Shown piece by piece: positions 42,558 to 48,624 of a DNA stretch of 48,624 nt. This DNA comes from Candidatus Methanoperedens sp. (GTDB lineage Archaea; Halobacteriota; Methanosarcinia; Methanosarcinales; Methanoperedenaceae). Made by a program: the position numbers and the translations under genes. Each line of letters starts with the position of its first letter. Within the stretch, counting starts at the first letter, position 1. A model generated the notes under the pieces. It was not told the DNA's origin, searched no databases, and worked only from the letters and a program-made list of their open reading frames with translations. The stretch is from NCBI GenBank assembly GCA_026552855.1, contig JAPMTX010000145.1, positions 1-48,624 on the forward strand. Reading direction: 5' to 3'.

Positions 42558-42707
42558 TTATCTGCCTGTCGTCAAGTACCACACAAGCAACACCAGGAAT
42601 ATCATTCCAGCCAGTACACCCTCAGCAAAACCCTTTATCTCTTTTTTGGCTTTTATCTTTTCAAATTCCTGTTCTGACATTGATACAACGCCTTTTAGTA
42701 TTTCCAT
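42558..42707 (-). CDS. 49-aa single-pass membrane protein
   Basis: MEILKGVVSMSEQEFEKIKA is a polar helix, followed by KKEIKGFAEGVLAGMIFLVL and LVWYLTTGR, a membrane segment near the C terminus. A ribosome binding site GAGGTGG lies 4 bases before the ATG. It is downstream of the AbrB-type gene and upstream of the coiled-coil gene, both on the same strand. Tail-anchored topology is likely. Confidence 0.6.
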   Translation of the reverse strand: MEILKGVVSMSEQEFEKIKAKKEIKGFAEGVLAGMIFLVLLVWYLTTGR

Positions 42708-42729
42708 CGGACCACCTCTTGATTATGCG

Positions 42730-42867
42730 CTAATGCGCTTTTATTAATAGTCCTTCTTTGGTTTTTACAATTTCTACATAATCTTTAAAACCATATTCGT
42801 CTCTCAATTCTTTTGGGATTGTAATCTTACCATCAGAGGTAACGGGTCTGATAATCCTCTCTGCCAT
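42730..42867 (-). CDS. 45-aa AbrB/SpoVT-type DNA-binding regulator
   Basis: The protein MAERIIRPVTSDGKITIPKE and then LRDEYGFKDYVEIVKTKEGL is a single swapped-hairpin AbrB domain, with the hallmark GKITIPKELRDEYG. Such small proteins act as dimers that repress transcription of their own operon. A triple palindromic operator (42931-42953) and a TATA-like ATATATAGTATAGC on the minus strand (about 42889-42902) lie upstream. It heads the leftward unit, opposite to the integrase. Confidence 0.85.
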   Translation of the reverse strand: MAERIIRPVTSDGKITIPKELRDEYGFKDYVEIVKTKEGLLIKAH

Positions 42868-42930
42868 GAAGTGTGTTTTTGTTCTGCTATACTATATATC
42901 TATTGGTAGATTAGACGATAAATTTAAGTA

Positions 42931-42953
42931 CTATTAGACTAATAGACTATTAG
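42931..42953. promoter_or_regulatory. alternating palindromic operator
   Basis: CTATTAG (42931-42937), CTAATAG (42939-42945) and CTATTAG (42947-42953) alternate in orientation with single A spacers, so each neighbouring pair is a perfect inverted repeat. It lies between the divergent AbrB-type gene and the integrase and most probably is the AbrB-type protein's binding site. Confidence 0.7.
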
Positions 42954-43041
42954 AACGGAATAAACCCGTTCAACAAACCGTAAGCGTTGCGGCGCCCGAA
43001 CCCTATGAACCGCCTCTGGATTAAAAACCAGGGGCAGTTCA
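42953..43041 (+). promoter_or_regulatory. structured leader before the integrase gene
   Basis: Two stems are visible. GAACGG (42953-42958) with CCGTTC (42966-42971), and a stronger one where TGAAC (43006-43010) and CCTCTGG (43013-43019) pair with CCAGGGG (43028-43034) and GTTCA (43037-43041), one G-T pair. The second ends about 10 bases before the integrase ribosome binding site AGAGGTGAT. It could control translation or be part of the attachment-site core. Confidence 0.5.
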
Positions 43042-43063
43042 TATTAAAATTAGAGGTGATACA

Positions 43064-44110
43064 ATGAATCTCATCATAACATATAAAAATGCCCTCTTTG
43101 ACGCTGGGAGCCAGCGCCAGGCTGTAGCCACCTCTAAAAATCACATGATACCGACTCAGCCTGTGACGGAGGATTTGCTCTCCGGGTATCTTCTGGATTG
43201 TAAAACCCGCGGGATGCAGTCCCATACTTGTGAAACTTATACTTCAAACTTAAAATATTTTTTAAAATACCTATCCGAACATCATCATGAGAGTAACCCT
43301 ACCAAAATCACAGAAGATATCTTGAAAGCATTTCTTGTTCATATCAGGGATGAAAAGAGATACAGCAAAAGCACGATCAATGGCTATTTTGCCTGCATTT
43401 TCGGTTTTCATGAATTTTTGCTCTATCGCAAGATCATCACACATAACCCTGTAGCTCCGTTCAGAAAACGGTATATGTCGCTTCTCAAGTATCGCAAAGG
43501 AGATACAAAGGAAGGATGCTCAAGGCAGTTCATCAGTATAGAAGATATGGCACGGCTCATCAAAGCTGCTGAAAAGAAAAGGCATATTGTTATGCCCTAT
43601 CGTGATGCCTGCATAAATATAATGCTTGCCAAAACAGGTATTAGAAGAACCGAAGCGATCAATCTTGACATTACAGATGTGGATCTTGAAAAGAAACAAC
43701 TGACCATCAAACCCCATCCGAAACGGCAGAACTGCCTAGCCTTTTTTGACGATGAAGTAAAACATTATCTCGAACTCTATCTTCCGCACAGGCATCCGGA
43801 TAAACCGGCTTTATTCCAAACCCGTTTTGGCTATCGGCTCGATAGAACCCATTTTTTGCAGGCAATAACCTTTCCAGCCAAAAGTATAGGGCTGCATAAC
43901 CCGAATGGAAAGCTTAATCAAAAATTTACTCCGCACAATCACAGGCATTGGTACACTAGTGTATTAAGGGGCGCCACCCCTCCTGTGGATGCTGTACACA
44001 TAAAATGGTTGAGGGGAGATGTACTCAGTGAGGCGTGGAATATCTACGACCATATAGATCCGGGAAAGATACGAAAAGAATACGACAGGGCAATGCCCAG
44101 GCTATTTTGA
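43064..44110 (+). CDS. tyrosine recombinase/integrase
   Basis: An XerC/D-like, archaeal-type integrase of 348 residues. The N-terminal SAM-like core-binding domain is about residues 35-125 (LLSGYLLDCKTRGMQSHTCE). The catalytic part has the first Arg in AKTGIRRTEAINLDI, HNHR in FTPHNHRHWYTSVLRG, and the Tyr in AWNIYDHIDPGK. Ribosome binding site AGAGGTGATAC precedes ATG. It marks the region as an integrated element. A CRISPR-like repeat follows the stop by 2 bp. Confidence 0.93.
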   Translation: MNLIITYKNALFDAGSQRQAVATSKNHMIPTQPVTEDLLSGYLLDCKTRGMQSHTCETYTSNLKYFLKYLSEHHHESNPTKITEDILKAFLVHIRDEKRYSKSTINGYFACIFGFHEFLLYRKIITHNPVAPFRKRYMSLLKYRKGDTKEGCSRQFISIEDMARLIKAAEKKRHIVMPYRDACINIMLAKTGIRRTEAINLDITDVDLEKKQLTIKPHPKRQNCLAFFDDEVKHYLELYLPHRHPDKPALFQTRFGYRLDRTHFLQAITFPAKSIGLHNPNGKLNQKFTPHNHRHWYTSVLRGATPPVDAVHIKWLRGDVLSEAWNIYDHIDPGKIRKEYDRAMPRLF

Positions 44111-44112
44111 TA

Positions 44113-44149
44113 GTTTCAATCCTTGTTTTAATGGATGTGCCTCTTGAAT
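44113..44149 (-). CRISPR. solitary CRISPR-repeat-like sequence
   Basis: On the minus strand the 37 bases end in GGATTGAAAC, the classic type I/III crRNA-handle end, after AAAACAA and CATCCATT. The plus strand begins GTTTCAATCCTTGTTTTAAT. Length and end match archaeal repeats. Only one clear copy is seen; nothing with the right spacing flanks it. A weak partial likeness lies at 44248-44284. It directly follows the integrase stop (44110), a usual place for attP. It may be a virus-borne mini-array element, an attachment site, or a chance match. Confidence 0.5.
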
Positions 44150-44215
44150 AGTAAAATCGAGCACAAAAAATATATAGACGTGCAAACAAATCTCCATCGG
44201 GACGACACACCTTAA

Positions 44216-44280
44216 GGCAGCCCCGCCTCCTCAATTATGGTACAATGGTTTTCAGTCCTATGTTTTGATGCCGGGCTGCC
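44216..44280. repeat. 8-bp inverted repeat with 49-bp loop
   Basis: GGCAGCCC (44216-44223) and GGGCTGCC (44273-44280) are perfect inverted repeats. The enclosed sequence includes TTATGGTACAATGG and GTTTTCAGTCC. The element is in the gap between the integrase and the RHH-like gene. Function unknown; a terminator for both converging transcripts or part of the attachment region is possible. Confidence 0.5.
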
Positions 44281-44373
44281 CCTCATCTTCCAGGGCGATT
44301 AACCCTTATGGTGCCAGGCTGTTCTGACTGCAAGAAGGCGCAATCCTGGTTTAAGTAAGGGGTCATAACCCTG

Positions 44374-44523
44374 CTATGCCGGGTCCCGTTTGCCGTGTTC
44401 AACTATGAGCGCCCTGATGGTTTTAGGCATGGTGGTTTTTCTTTTCACAGCCTCTAACTTTAAAAGATGGTGCGTATCCTCATCCAGCTTGAGATCCTTC
44501 TGGTCCATTTTACCCATCATCAT
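44374..44523 (-). CDS. 49-aa basic regulator, ribbon-helix-helix-like
   Basis: Read leftward: MMMGKMDQKDLKLDEDTHHL, then LKLEAVKRKTTMPKTIRALI and VEHGKRDPA. The order of a polar strand, DEDTHHLLKLEAVKRKT (helix 1), MPKTIRALIVEH (helix 2), fits the RHH/CopG pattern, although the first strand is not clear. Several Met codons (44508-44523) are possible starts. It is divergent from the virion genes, and palindromic operators (44552-44585) lie between, so it probably represses both. Confidence 0.6.
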   Translation of the reverse strand: MMMGKMDQKDLKLDEDTHHLLKLEAVKRKTTMPKTIRALIVEHGKRDPA

Positions 44524-44551
44524 ACAATTCGTTTACACAGTATTATGTTTT

Positions 44552-44585
44552 TTCATAAAACTATGACTATTCATAATTTTATGAA
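44552..44585. promoter_or_regulatory. two palindromic operators between RHH-like gene and virion genes
   Basis: TTCATAATTTTATGAA (44570-44585) is a perfect 16-bp palindrome. The neighbour at 44552-44567, TTCATA with TATGAC, is the same type with one mismatch. Centre-to-centre distance is 18 bases, about the spacing for adjacent dimer sites. A TATA-like ATAAATATATATG (44591-44603) for the rightward cassette follows 5 bases away, so bound repressor would block it. Confidence 0.7.
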
Positions 44586-44590
44586 CAGGG

Positions 44591-44603
44591 ATAAATATAT
44601 ATG
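44591..44603 (+). promoter_or_regulatory. TATA-like promoter of the virion cassette
   Basis: ATAAATATATATG lies about 55-65 bases before the first structural gene and directly follows the palindromic operators. The leader that follows includes the hairpin at 44626-44639. Confidence 0.5.
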
Positions 44604-44625
44604 ATAATAATAATAACCTTTACAT

Positions 44626-44639
44626 GCTCCTTCGGGAGC
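44626..44639 (+). terminator. UUCG-tetraloop hairpin in the virion leader
   Basis: GCTCC (44626-44630), TTCG, GGAGC (44635-44639). The TTCG loop closed by C-G is especially stable. It is followed by TTTAAC and the start of the first virion gene (44659), so it may be an attenuator or a leader-stabilising element rather than a true terminator. Confidence 0.45.
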
Positions 44640-44658
44640 TTTAACAAAGGGATAAAAT

Positions 44659-44784
44659 TTGGACGGAAAGAAAGTATTATTCACGATCGGCATTTGCATC
44701 GTGGTGACCGCAGCAGTAGTCTACGGCCTGATGCAGTCCGACAGCGCAAGAAAGACACTCGGCCTCCCTGCCAAACCGGCATAG
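44659..44784 (+). CDS. 41-aa membrane protein, first virion-cassette gene
   Basis: TTG start: MDGKKVLFTIGICIVVTAAV, then VYGLMQSDSARKTLGLPAKP. One hydrophobic helix at residues 6-24 and a positively charged, Pro-ended tail. Small membrane proteins of this type occur in viruses with an internal lipid membrane. The next gene starts 12 bases on, with GGAGTGATCGAG as its ribosome binding site. Confidence 0.6.
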   Translation: MDGKKVLFTIGICIVVTAAVVYGLMQSDSARKTLGLPAKPA

Positions 44785-44796
44785 GAGTGATCGAGA

Positions 44797-45189
44797 ATGG
44801 CAATATCAACAATAGAAGAGAATGAGATACCTGAGCACTTCAGCATCTTCACGCTTGTGCACTTCAGGAAGCCGGCTGATAGCACAGGTACTGTGACCTT
44901 ATCCGCTGCGGGGCATCACCCGAAGTGCAGGCTCGTAAAGGGGCAGAGTGTTGTCCTGGCATACTCCACAGCAGCCGATGTAGCAGCACTTGAGCGCGGC
45001 TCTGGCGAGGACGTTGCAACAGTAACATGCGGCACAGCCATCGGTGTAAGCGTGGACTTCACAATCGCGCCAGCCGCCGGGACAAAGAATGTCTTTGAAA
45101 GGAACGAGGACATTGTCTTTAACCTGACCACGGACGGCAATGCAGCGAACGCGGGCATCTTCGCATTCACATTCGAGAGCATCCATTAA
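44797..45189 (+). CDS. 130-aa probable virion protein
   Basis: The product starts MAISTIEENEIPEHFSIFTL and is rich in beta strands (GTVTLSAAGHHPKCRLVKGQ, DVATVTCGTAIGVSVDFTIA, DIVFNLTTDGNAANAGIFAF), with Gly/Ala/Thr-rich composition typical of capsid or decoration proteins. It lies immediately upstream of the capsid gene and has good codon and GC match with it. A single jelly roll (minor capsid or penton) is a reasonable guess, not shown. Gap of 14 bases to the capsid gene. Confidence 0.6.
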   Translation: MAISTIEENEIPEHFSIFTLVHFRKPADSTGTVTLSAAGHHPKCRLVKGQSVVLAYSTAADVAALERGSGEDVATVTCGTAIGVSVDFTIAPAAGTKNVFERNEDIVFNLTTDGNAANAGIFAFTFESIH

Positions 45190-45203
45190 GGAGTTGATGA
45201 TCA

Positions 45204-46385
45204 ATGGCACCAATTCCGAAATGGACAGAACTATACAAAGACAAGGCACTCTCCGGAGACTCCGGGACTGAAACCTTCCCGATAAAGAGAACGGACCAGA
45301 TCCTGCAGCTCCTACTCAAGGTAAGAGCCAAGAACGGCGCGACGGCGAACGCGCCTGATGCCAAGGCCATGCCCACGGTAGAGAGCTCCATCACCAAGAT
45401 CAACGTCAAATCCGGAAGTGCGGATTTCAAGAGCTACTCAGGCGAAATATGCCGGAAATTGGCCGCCTACAGGAACGGCAGGGTCCCTAAAACACTGTAC
45501 ACCCAGGCAGCCGGTGGGACATGGGCTGGTAACGACGACCCATCCCTCGGATGGCAGGAGTACACTTTCCCCATATACTTTAACACGCCGCGGGACTTGT
45601 ACGGCAACCTGATGGCACTGCCAGCACCGCTGTATGATTCATTAGACATGGTCCTGGACTACAACTTCACGATCTCGGCGACCGAGGGATTTGTGACCGG
45701 CGGGGCAAACCATGTGTTTGACCTCTACGCGCTCACAATGCCAAAGCAGGATAACGCGTCCATGCAAAATAAGCGCATCCTGGTTGAGACAAAGAAGCAG
45801 GACTATACCTCAAAATCGGCAGGAGATGAGCCGATTAACCTCACCCTGGATCAGAACAGGTACCTGCGCCAGCTCATGATATTCTGCTATGAGAATGGTA
45901 TAGGGGAAGGAGTCGATATAACCGATCTTAAGCTTAAGGTGGACGGCGACACGTTCTGGGCAAGCAAATGGGGCGCATTGCAGGCCCTGAATGCAGAGGA
46001 TGCATCCTGGGACGGCAGAGCCATACCAAACATGTACCTCAAGGCTCAGACCGGAAACGATGAGCTCTGGACAAGAGTACCTTCGCCATTCCCATACATG
46101 ATATCGGGAACAGCCCCGACAGTGGCAGCGTACTTCGGCACACTTGCAAGCGGCGACAAGGTCACGGTAAACACGGATGCAGCAAGCGACGTCAATATCG
46201 TGGACATCAGGAGTCCGGTAATCCCGGCTGTTGCTGTTATCGATTTGGACAGGGACGGCTCACTGCAACATATGCAGTCATGTGGAGCGAATGACCTGGA
46301 CATCATCCTGAGCAACGGCGGTGCGGATGCAGCCGTGCAGATCATCGAGCAGCACGTTGCAATACCCTGGGGGTACAGCCAGTAG
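45204..46385 (+). CDS. probable double-jelly-roll major capsid protein
   Basis: A 393-residue beta-rich protein. It starts MAPIPKWTELYKDKALSGDS, then GTETFPIKRTDQILQLLLKV and TVESSITKINVKSGSADFKS. It has SLGWQEYTFPIYFNTPRDLY in the first half and LTLDQNRYLRQLMIFCYENG with ITDLKLKVDGDTFWASKWGA in the second. The two halves each show a run of strands with the order seen in PRD1/PM2-type double jelly-roll capsid proteins (about 270-400 residues). The AAGGAGTTGATGATCA ribosome binding site is strong. A transcription terminator follows. Capsid role is supported by context; the fold is inferred. Confidence 0.65.
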   Translation: MAPIPKWTELYKDKALSGDSGTETFPIKRTDQILQLLLKVRAKNGATANAPDAKAMPTVESSITKINVKSGSADFKSYSGEICRKLAAYRNGRVPKTLYTQAAGGTWAGNDDPSLGWQEYTFPIYFNTPRDLYGNLMALPAPLYDSLDMVLDYNFTISATEGFVTGGANHVFDLYALTMPKQDNASMQNKRILVETKKQDYTSKSAGDEPINLTLDQNRYLRQLMIFCYENGIGEGVDITDLKLKVDGDTFWASKWGALQALNAEDASWDGRAIPNMYLKAQTGNDELWTRVPSPFPYMISGTAPTVAAYFGTLASGDKVTVNTDAASDVNIVDIRSPVIPAVAVIDLDRDGSLQHMQSCGANDLDIILSNGGADAAVQIIEQHVAIPWGYSQ

Positions 46386-46397
46386 ATGAAATTTAAG

Positions 46398-46465
46398 GAA
46401 GGGCGGGTCTGTTTATTTCGCCATAGTCTGACAGATTTAACAGATTCATCCCCATTCCGCCCTTC
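46398..46465 (+). terminator. terminator after the capsid gene
   Basis: GAAGGGCGG (46398-46406) pairs with CCGCCCTTC (46457-46465). Inside it, TCTGT (46408-46412) pairs with ACAGA (46431-46435). TTTATTTTTTTATTTTTT follows. The long stem ahead of a T run fits archaeal termination and would split strongly expressed capsid transcripts from later genes. Confidence 0.65.
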
Positions 46466-46491
46466 TTTATTTTTTTATTTTTTGGATCATT

Positions 46492-46671
46492 ATGTTTGAC
46501 CCGTTCTCCCGGATCCCGGAAAAAGCGAAAATAAAGACGGTTGAAAAAACCGTGTACGTGACCCGCAATGATTACATCCTGGGAATCGAGAGCAGGATGT
46601 TTTTCGGGATTTTCTACGGAATACTGGTGACGCTCATATTCATTTCAATAATGGCTTATGCGGAGGAGTAA
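46492..46671 (+). CDS. 59-aa tail-anchored membrane protein
   Basis: MFDPFSRIPEKAKIKTVEKT, then VYVTRNDYILGIESRMFFGI and FYGILVTLIFISIMAYAEE. The polar N-terminal part is followed by a hydrophobic helix near the C terminus. TTTTTGGATCATT precedes the ATG without a clear ribosome binding site. The stop (TAA) is 1 base before the next start codon. A small virion membrane protein is likely from context. Confidence 0.6.
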   Translation: MFDPFSRIPEKAKIKTVEKTVYVTRNDYILGIESRMFFGIFYGILVTLIFISIMAYAEE

Positions 46672-46672
46672 A

Positions 46673-48055
46673 ATGGCTATAGTCAATGCAAATATATCCT
46701 GCTCTGGGAACAGAACTGATTATAATATGTCTTCATCTGTTCCACTTAGAAAAGGAAATCCGTCAGGGGCGACCATCGATGATTGGCGCAACGATGAGAG
46801 GGCGGTTTTCGAATGGGTTATTAATAGCGCACAAAACTGGTACGGGCTGACAGATACAGATGAAATTAATGTGTCTACCAGTGGTTGTTCCTTTAAATCC
46901 CCCTGGATAGATCTTGGAGTGCTAAAAACAATAACTCCTGCTACTGTCACATATAATGGCAAAATGCTGCAGGAATCTGCCTCAGCATATCAAAGAAGGC
47001 TTGCAGAGGAAAAAGCCCAACAGGAAGCTGCAGAAAAAGCTGCAAGACAGGAACAGGAGAGATTAGCTGCAGAAAGAGAGCAGGAAAGGCTAAAAGCGGA
47101 GTGGACAGCCCCGATAGCTCCAATCGCAAAACCGCCTGCTGAAGGGGAGCAGGAAACAGCCGTGGAGAACTACCGCGGCTACGCCATATATAAAACAACA
47201 AGCGGCTGGTACCACCTGTACTCGGCAGAAAAAGAATGGGGGGGAGAGTCGCTGGGATTGTATCAAACCCTAAAAGAAGCTGAAGCCGGGGCAGATGGAG
47301 ATACTACCTATAACATGCCGGCTGTGGTCTTGCCGGTTACTCAGCCCACACCCGCCCCAACTATCCAGGCAAACGCTATAATCGAGAGCTTTGTTGTTAA
47401 GCAAAGCGGTTATACCGTATATTCTCCGGCGCTGGGTGACTGCGGAGATGTCGTCTTGCCGCCGTATAATGTTATTGTGGGAAGATGGCTGTGCATTGAT
47501 GTAACTATCAGGGCATTAAGCAAAGGAAAATACAGAATATTTTTAACAAATGTTGCTACAGGAAGCCTCATTGACAAGGAACCTGATATATTTTATGATG
47601 AGCTCGACGTAGATAAAAGAGCGACTGAAACGCTATGGACATATGTTGACACTGCAGCCCAGATAAACATATCAATATCTGTAAAGGACGACTCTGACAG
47701 GACAATCATAAGTAAAATCATAACACTGAACGCAGCCGGGACGCCGCCACTGATTCCGGGATTGCCGCCTGTACCTGAGATTTCTATACCTGAGATCCCT
47801 TCGTTATTTACTCCATCTCCTCCAACTCCTCCAACTCCTTCTCCAGCCACCCCACCAGCCGGCTGCCCGGAAGGTACCACAAGAGTGGTGAAATGCCCCA
47901 AGAATGGAAAGGACGTTACCCAGAAATGCGTGAGCGGCAAGTGGGTGAACGTGGATGAGAAAGCATGCGAGGATGATACAGCACAGGCGCTCCTGTATGT
48001 CGTTTCCATAGCTGTCGTTATTGTGGTTTTGGCAATACTGGCAGGGAGGGAATGA
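46673..48055 (+). CDS. 460-aa virion protein with coiled coil, proline stalk and C-terminal anchor
   Basis: The start is the ATG at 46673, after GGAGGAG, and not the earlier frame. Order: N-terminal domain (1-100, INVSTSGCSFKSPWIDLGVL), Glu/Ala/Gln coiled coil (about 105-145), a tryptophan-rich fold (NYRGYAIYKTTSGWYHLYSA, about 165-185) and a beta-rich domain (IDVTIRALSKGKYRIFLTNV). A Pro-rich stalk (about 360-395, SPPTPPTPSPATPPAG) leads to a Cys-rich module and a C-terminal helix (LYVVSIAVVIVVLAILAGRE). This is the layout of a surface spike or fibre anchored in a membrane. Confidence 0.6.
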   Translation: MAIVNANISCSGNRTDYNMSSSVPLRKGNPSGATIDDWRNDERAVFEWVINSAQNWYGLTDTDEINVSTSGCSFKSPWIDLGVLKTITPATVTYNGKMLQESASAYQRRLAEEKAQQEAAEKAARQEQERLAAEREQERLKAEWTAPIAPIAKPPAEGEQETAVENYRGYAIYKTTSGWYHLYSAEKEWGGESLGLYQTLKEAEAGADGDTTYNMPAVVLPVTQPTPAPTIQANAIIESFVVKQSGYTVYSPALGDCGDVVLPPYNVIVGRWLCIDVTIRALSKGKYRIFLTNVATGSLIDKEPDIFYDELDVDKRATETLWTYVDTAAQINISISVKDDSDRTIISKIITLNAAGTPPLIPGLPPVPEISIPEIPSLFTPSPPTPPTPSPATPPAGCPEGTTRVVKCPKNGKDVTQKCVSGKWVNVDEKACEDDTAQALLYVVSIAVVIVVLAILAGRE

Positions 48056-48309
48056 TGGCAGTGAAACGGGACGTTTTAATTGATGTCCTGATCAAAGTCG
48101 TTGCCTTAGTGGTAATTGCATACCTTGTATACAAGCTCCTGGAGAGCCAGGGCATAATAAAAAAGGAATACCCCACATCAACAGCTACAACTCCGGAATG
48201 CCCGCAAGGGCCTGAGTACAGCCGTGGTTTTTTTGGAGATTGTGCCCCGAATTACGTTTTTTCAGGGTGGTTGGATGAGAAATGCAAATGCTTGAGTACA
48301 GGGAAGTGA
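48052..48309 (+). CDS. 85-aa membrane-anchored protein
   Basis: Start overlaps the preceding stop (ATGATGG). MMAVKRDVLIDVLIKVVALV and VIAYLVYKLLESQGIIKKEY form an N-terminal membrane anchor. The rest (TPECPQGPEYSRGFFGDCAP, then CKCLSTGK) is a small Cys-rich domain with five Cys residues, probably extracellular or in the virion lumen. Coupled to the spike-like gene. Confidence 0.6.
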   Translation: MMAVKRDVLIDVLIKVVALVVIAYLVYKLLESQGIIKKEYPTSTATTPECPQGPEYSRGFFGDCAPNYVFSGWLDEKCKCLSTGK

Positions 48310-48315
48310 TGATGT

Positions 48316-48624
48316 ATGGTACAGAAAACCACAATGCGCAACTTCGGGGCAATAAACGACGGGGCGACAGACTGGGACAGTATCCGCAAAAACTTCACGG
48401 ACCTTGAAAAAACTGTCAATGACCATTACAACGAGATAAAAGCCATAGCCCAGAGGCAGACATTCCAAGTTTCCGGAATGTTCCAGACAAGGGGCAAACA
48501 CACCCTCATGCACGCGGGAAAGCACCTACGCTGCAAGCCGATAAACGCCTTTGCCATCGTGCACGACAATGTTGCTGCCGAGGTACAGGTTAACCTGGTC
48601 AATCTCTCATCCCCTGCAAAATTC
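48316..48624 (+). CDS. partial gene, virion-associated protein (runs off the window)
   Basis: The frame starts at the ATG at 48316 (MVQKTTMRNFGAINDGATDW) and is open to the window end with at least 103 codons. DWDSIRKNFTDLEKTVNDHY and AIVHDNVAAEVQVNLVNLSS suggest a coiled-coil N-terminal part followed by beta structure, as in phage or virus tail or fibre proteins. No ribosome binding site is clear. The C terminus is outside the window. Confidence 0.5.
   Translation, partial: MVQKTTMRNFGAINDGATDWDSIRKNFTDLEKTVNDHYNEIKAIAQRQTFQVSGMFQTRGKHTLMHAGKHLRCKPINAFAIVHDNVAAEVQVNLVNLSSPAKF

Noticed and set aside
44248..44284. A second CRISPR repeat
   Set aside because: Only partly similar to 44113-44149, with gaps and a different end; the distance of about 98 bases does not fit a single spacer.

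Overview
The window is archaeal and most likely comes from a methanogen-lineage euryarchaeon (Methanosarcinales, possibly a Methanoperedens/ANME-2d-like organism). The seen evidence is a histone, TFB, a 20S proteasome alpha subunit, the Rrp4/Rrp41/Rrp42 exosome, RNase P proteins Rnp2 and Rnp3, L37Ae, RpoP, Gar1, SRP19, aIF5A and MptE (tetrahydromethanopterin synthesis). The genus is an inference.

Layout. (1) 1-2300 is AT-rich accessory DNA: a coupled pair of tiny membrane/coiled-coil genes (259-578), a toxin-antitoxin remnant (690-892), a GC-rich structured RNA candidate (about 905-1260) and a small membrane protein (1678-2097). (2) 2301-11792 is core: a PIN-KH ATPase, archease and RtcB (tRNA splicing), a CBS protein, CysS, HisD, aIF5A with agmatinase, and a histone. 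(3) 11925-17087 is mixed metabolism: a PaxB-like seven-helix membrane protein, a PHP phosphoesterase, an FAD-dependent phytoene-desaturase-like enzyme, an MBL-fold UPF0282 protein and a TIM-barrel epimerase-like protein. (4) 17130-23969 is the conserved archaeal RNA-processing/proteasome/exosome superoperon, ending in a Vms1-like peptidyl-tRNA hydrolase. (5) 24036-25940 is an AT-rich island with an ABC-type ATPase and a PD-(D/E)XK-like nuclease, a candidate defence pair. (6) 26384-29643 returns to core (MptE, TFB, Gar1, a PHP protein, SRP19). (7) 29680-37823 is a phosphate regulon: Pit with its DUF47 partner, PhoU, PstB, PstA, PstC, PstS, a PsiE-like protein, three tiny genes and an AbrB-PhoU regulator. 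Two near-identical 50-bp elements lie upstream of pstS and of the regulator.

(8) From about 39.2 kb to the window end is an integrated virus or related mobile element that runs out of the window. It begins near a tRNA-like sequence. It has eight small genes joined by 4-bp or 1-bp stop/start overlaps, a winged-helix protein with six tandem 11-bp repeats, a leftward AbrB-type regulator cluster with a palindromic operator, and a tyrosine integrase. A solitary CRISPR-repeat-like sequence follows the integrase stop by 2 bp. Next come a small basic, RHH-like protein with two palindromic operators and a rightward virion-type cassette: a small membrane protein, a small structural protein, a probable double-jelly-roll major capsid protein, and several membrane-anchored virion candidates.

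In the element, the leftward regulators (AbrB-type, RHH-like) sit beside palindromes at the promoters of the rightward genes, so the layout reads as a lysogeny or late-gene switch. In the chromosome, the Pho genes share one promoter element, and archease/RtcB and aIF5A/agmatinase are functional pairs.
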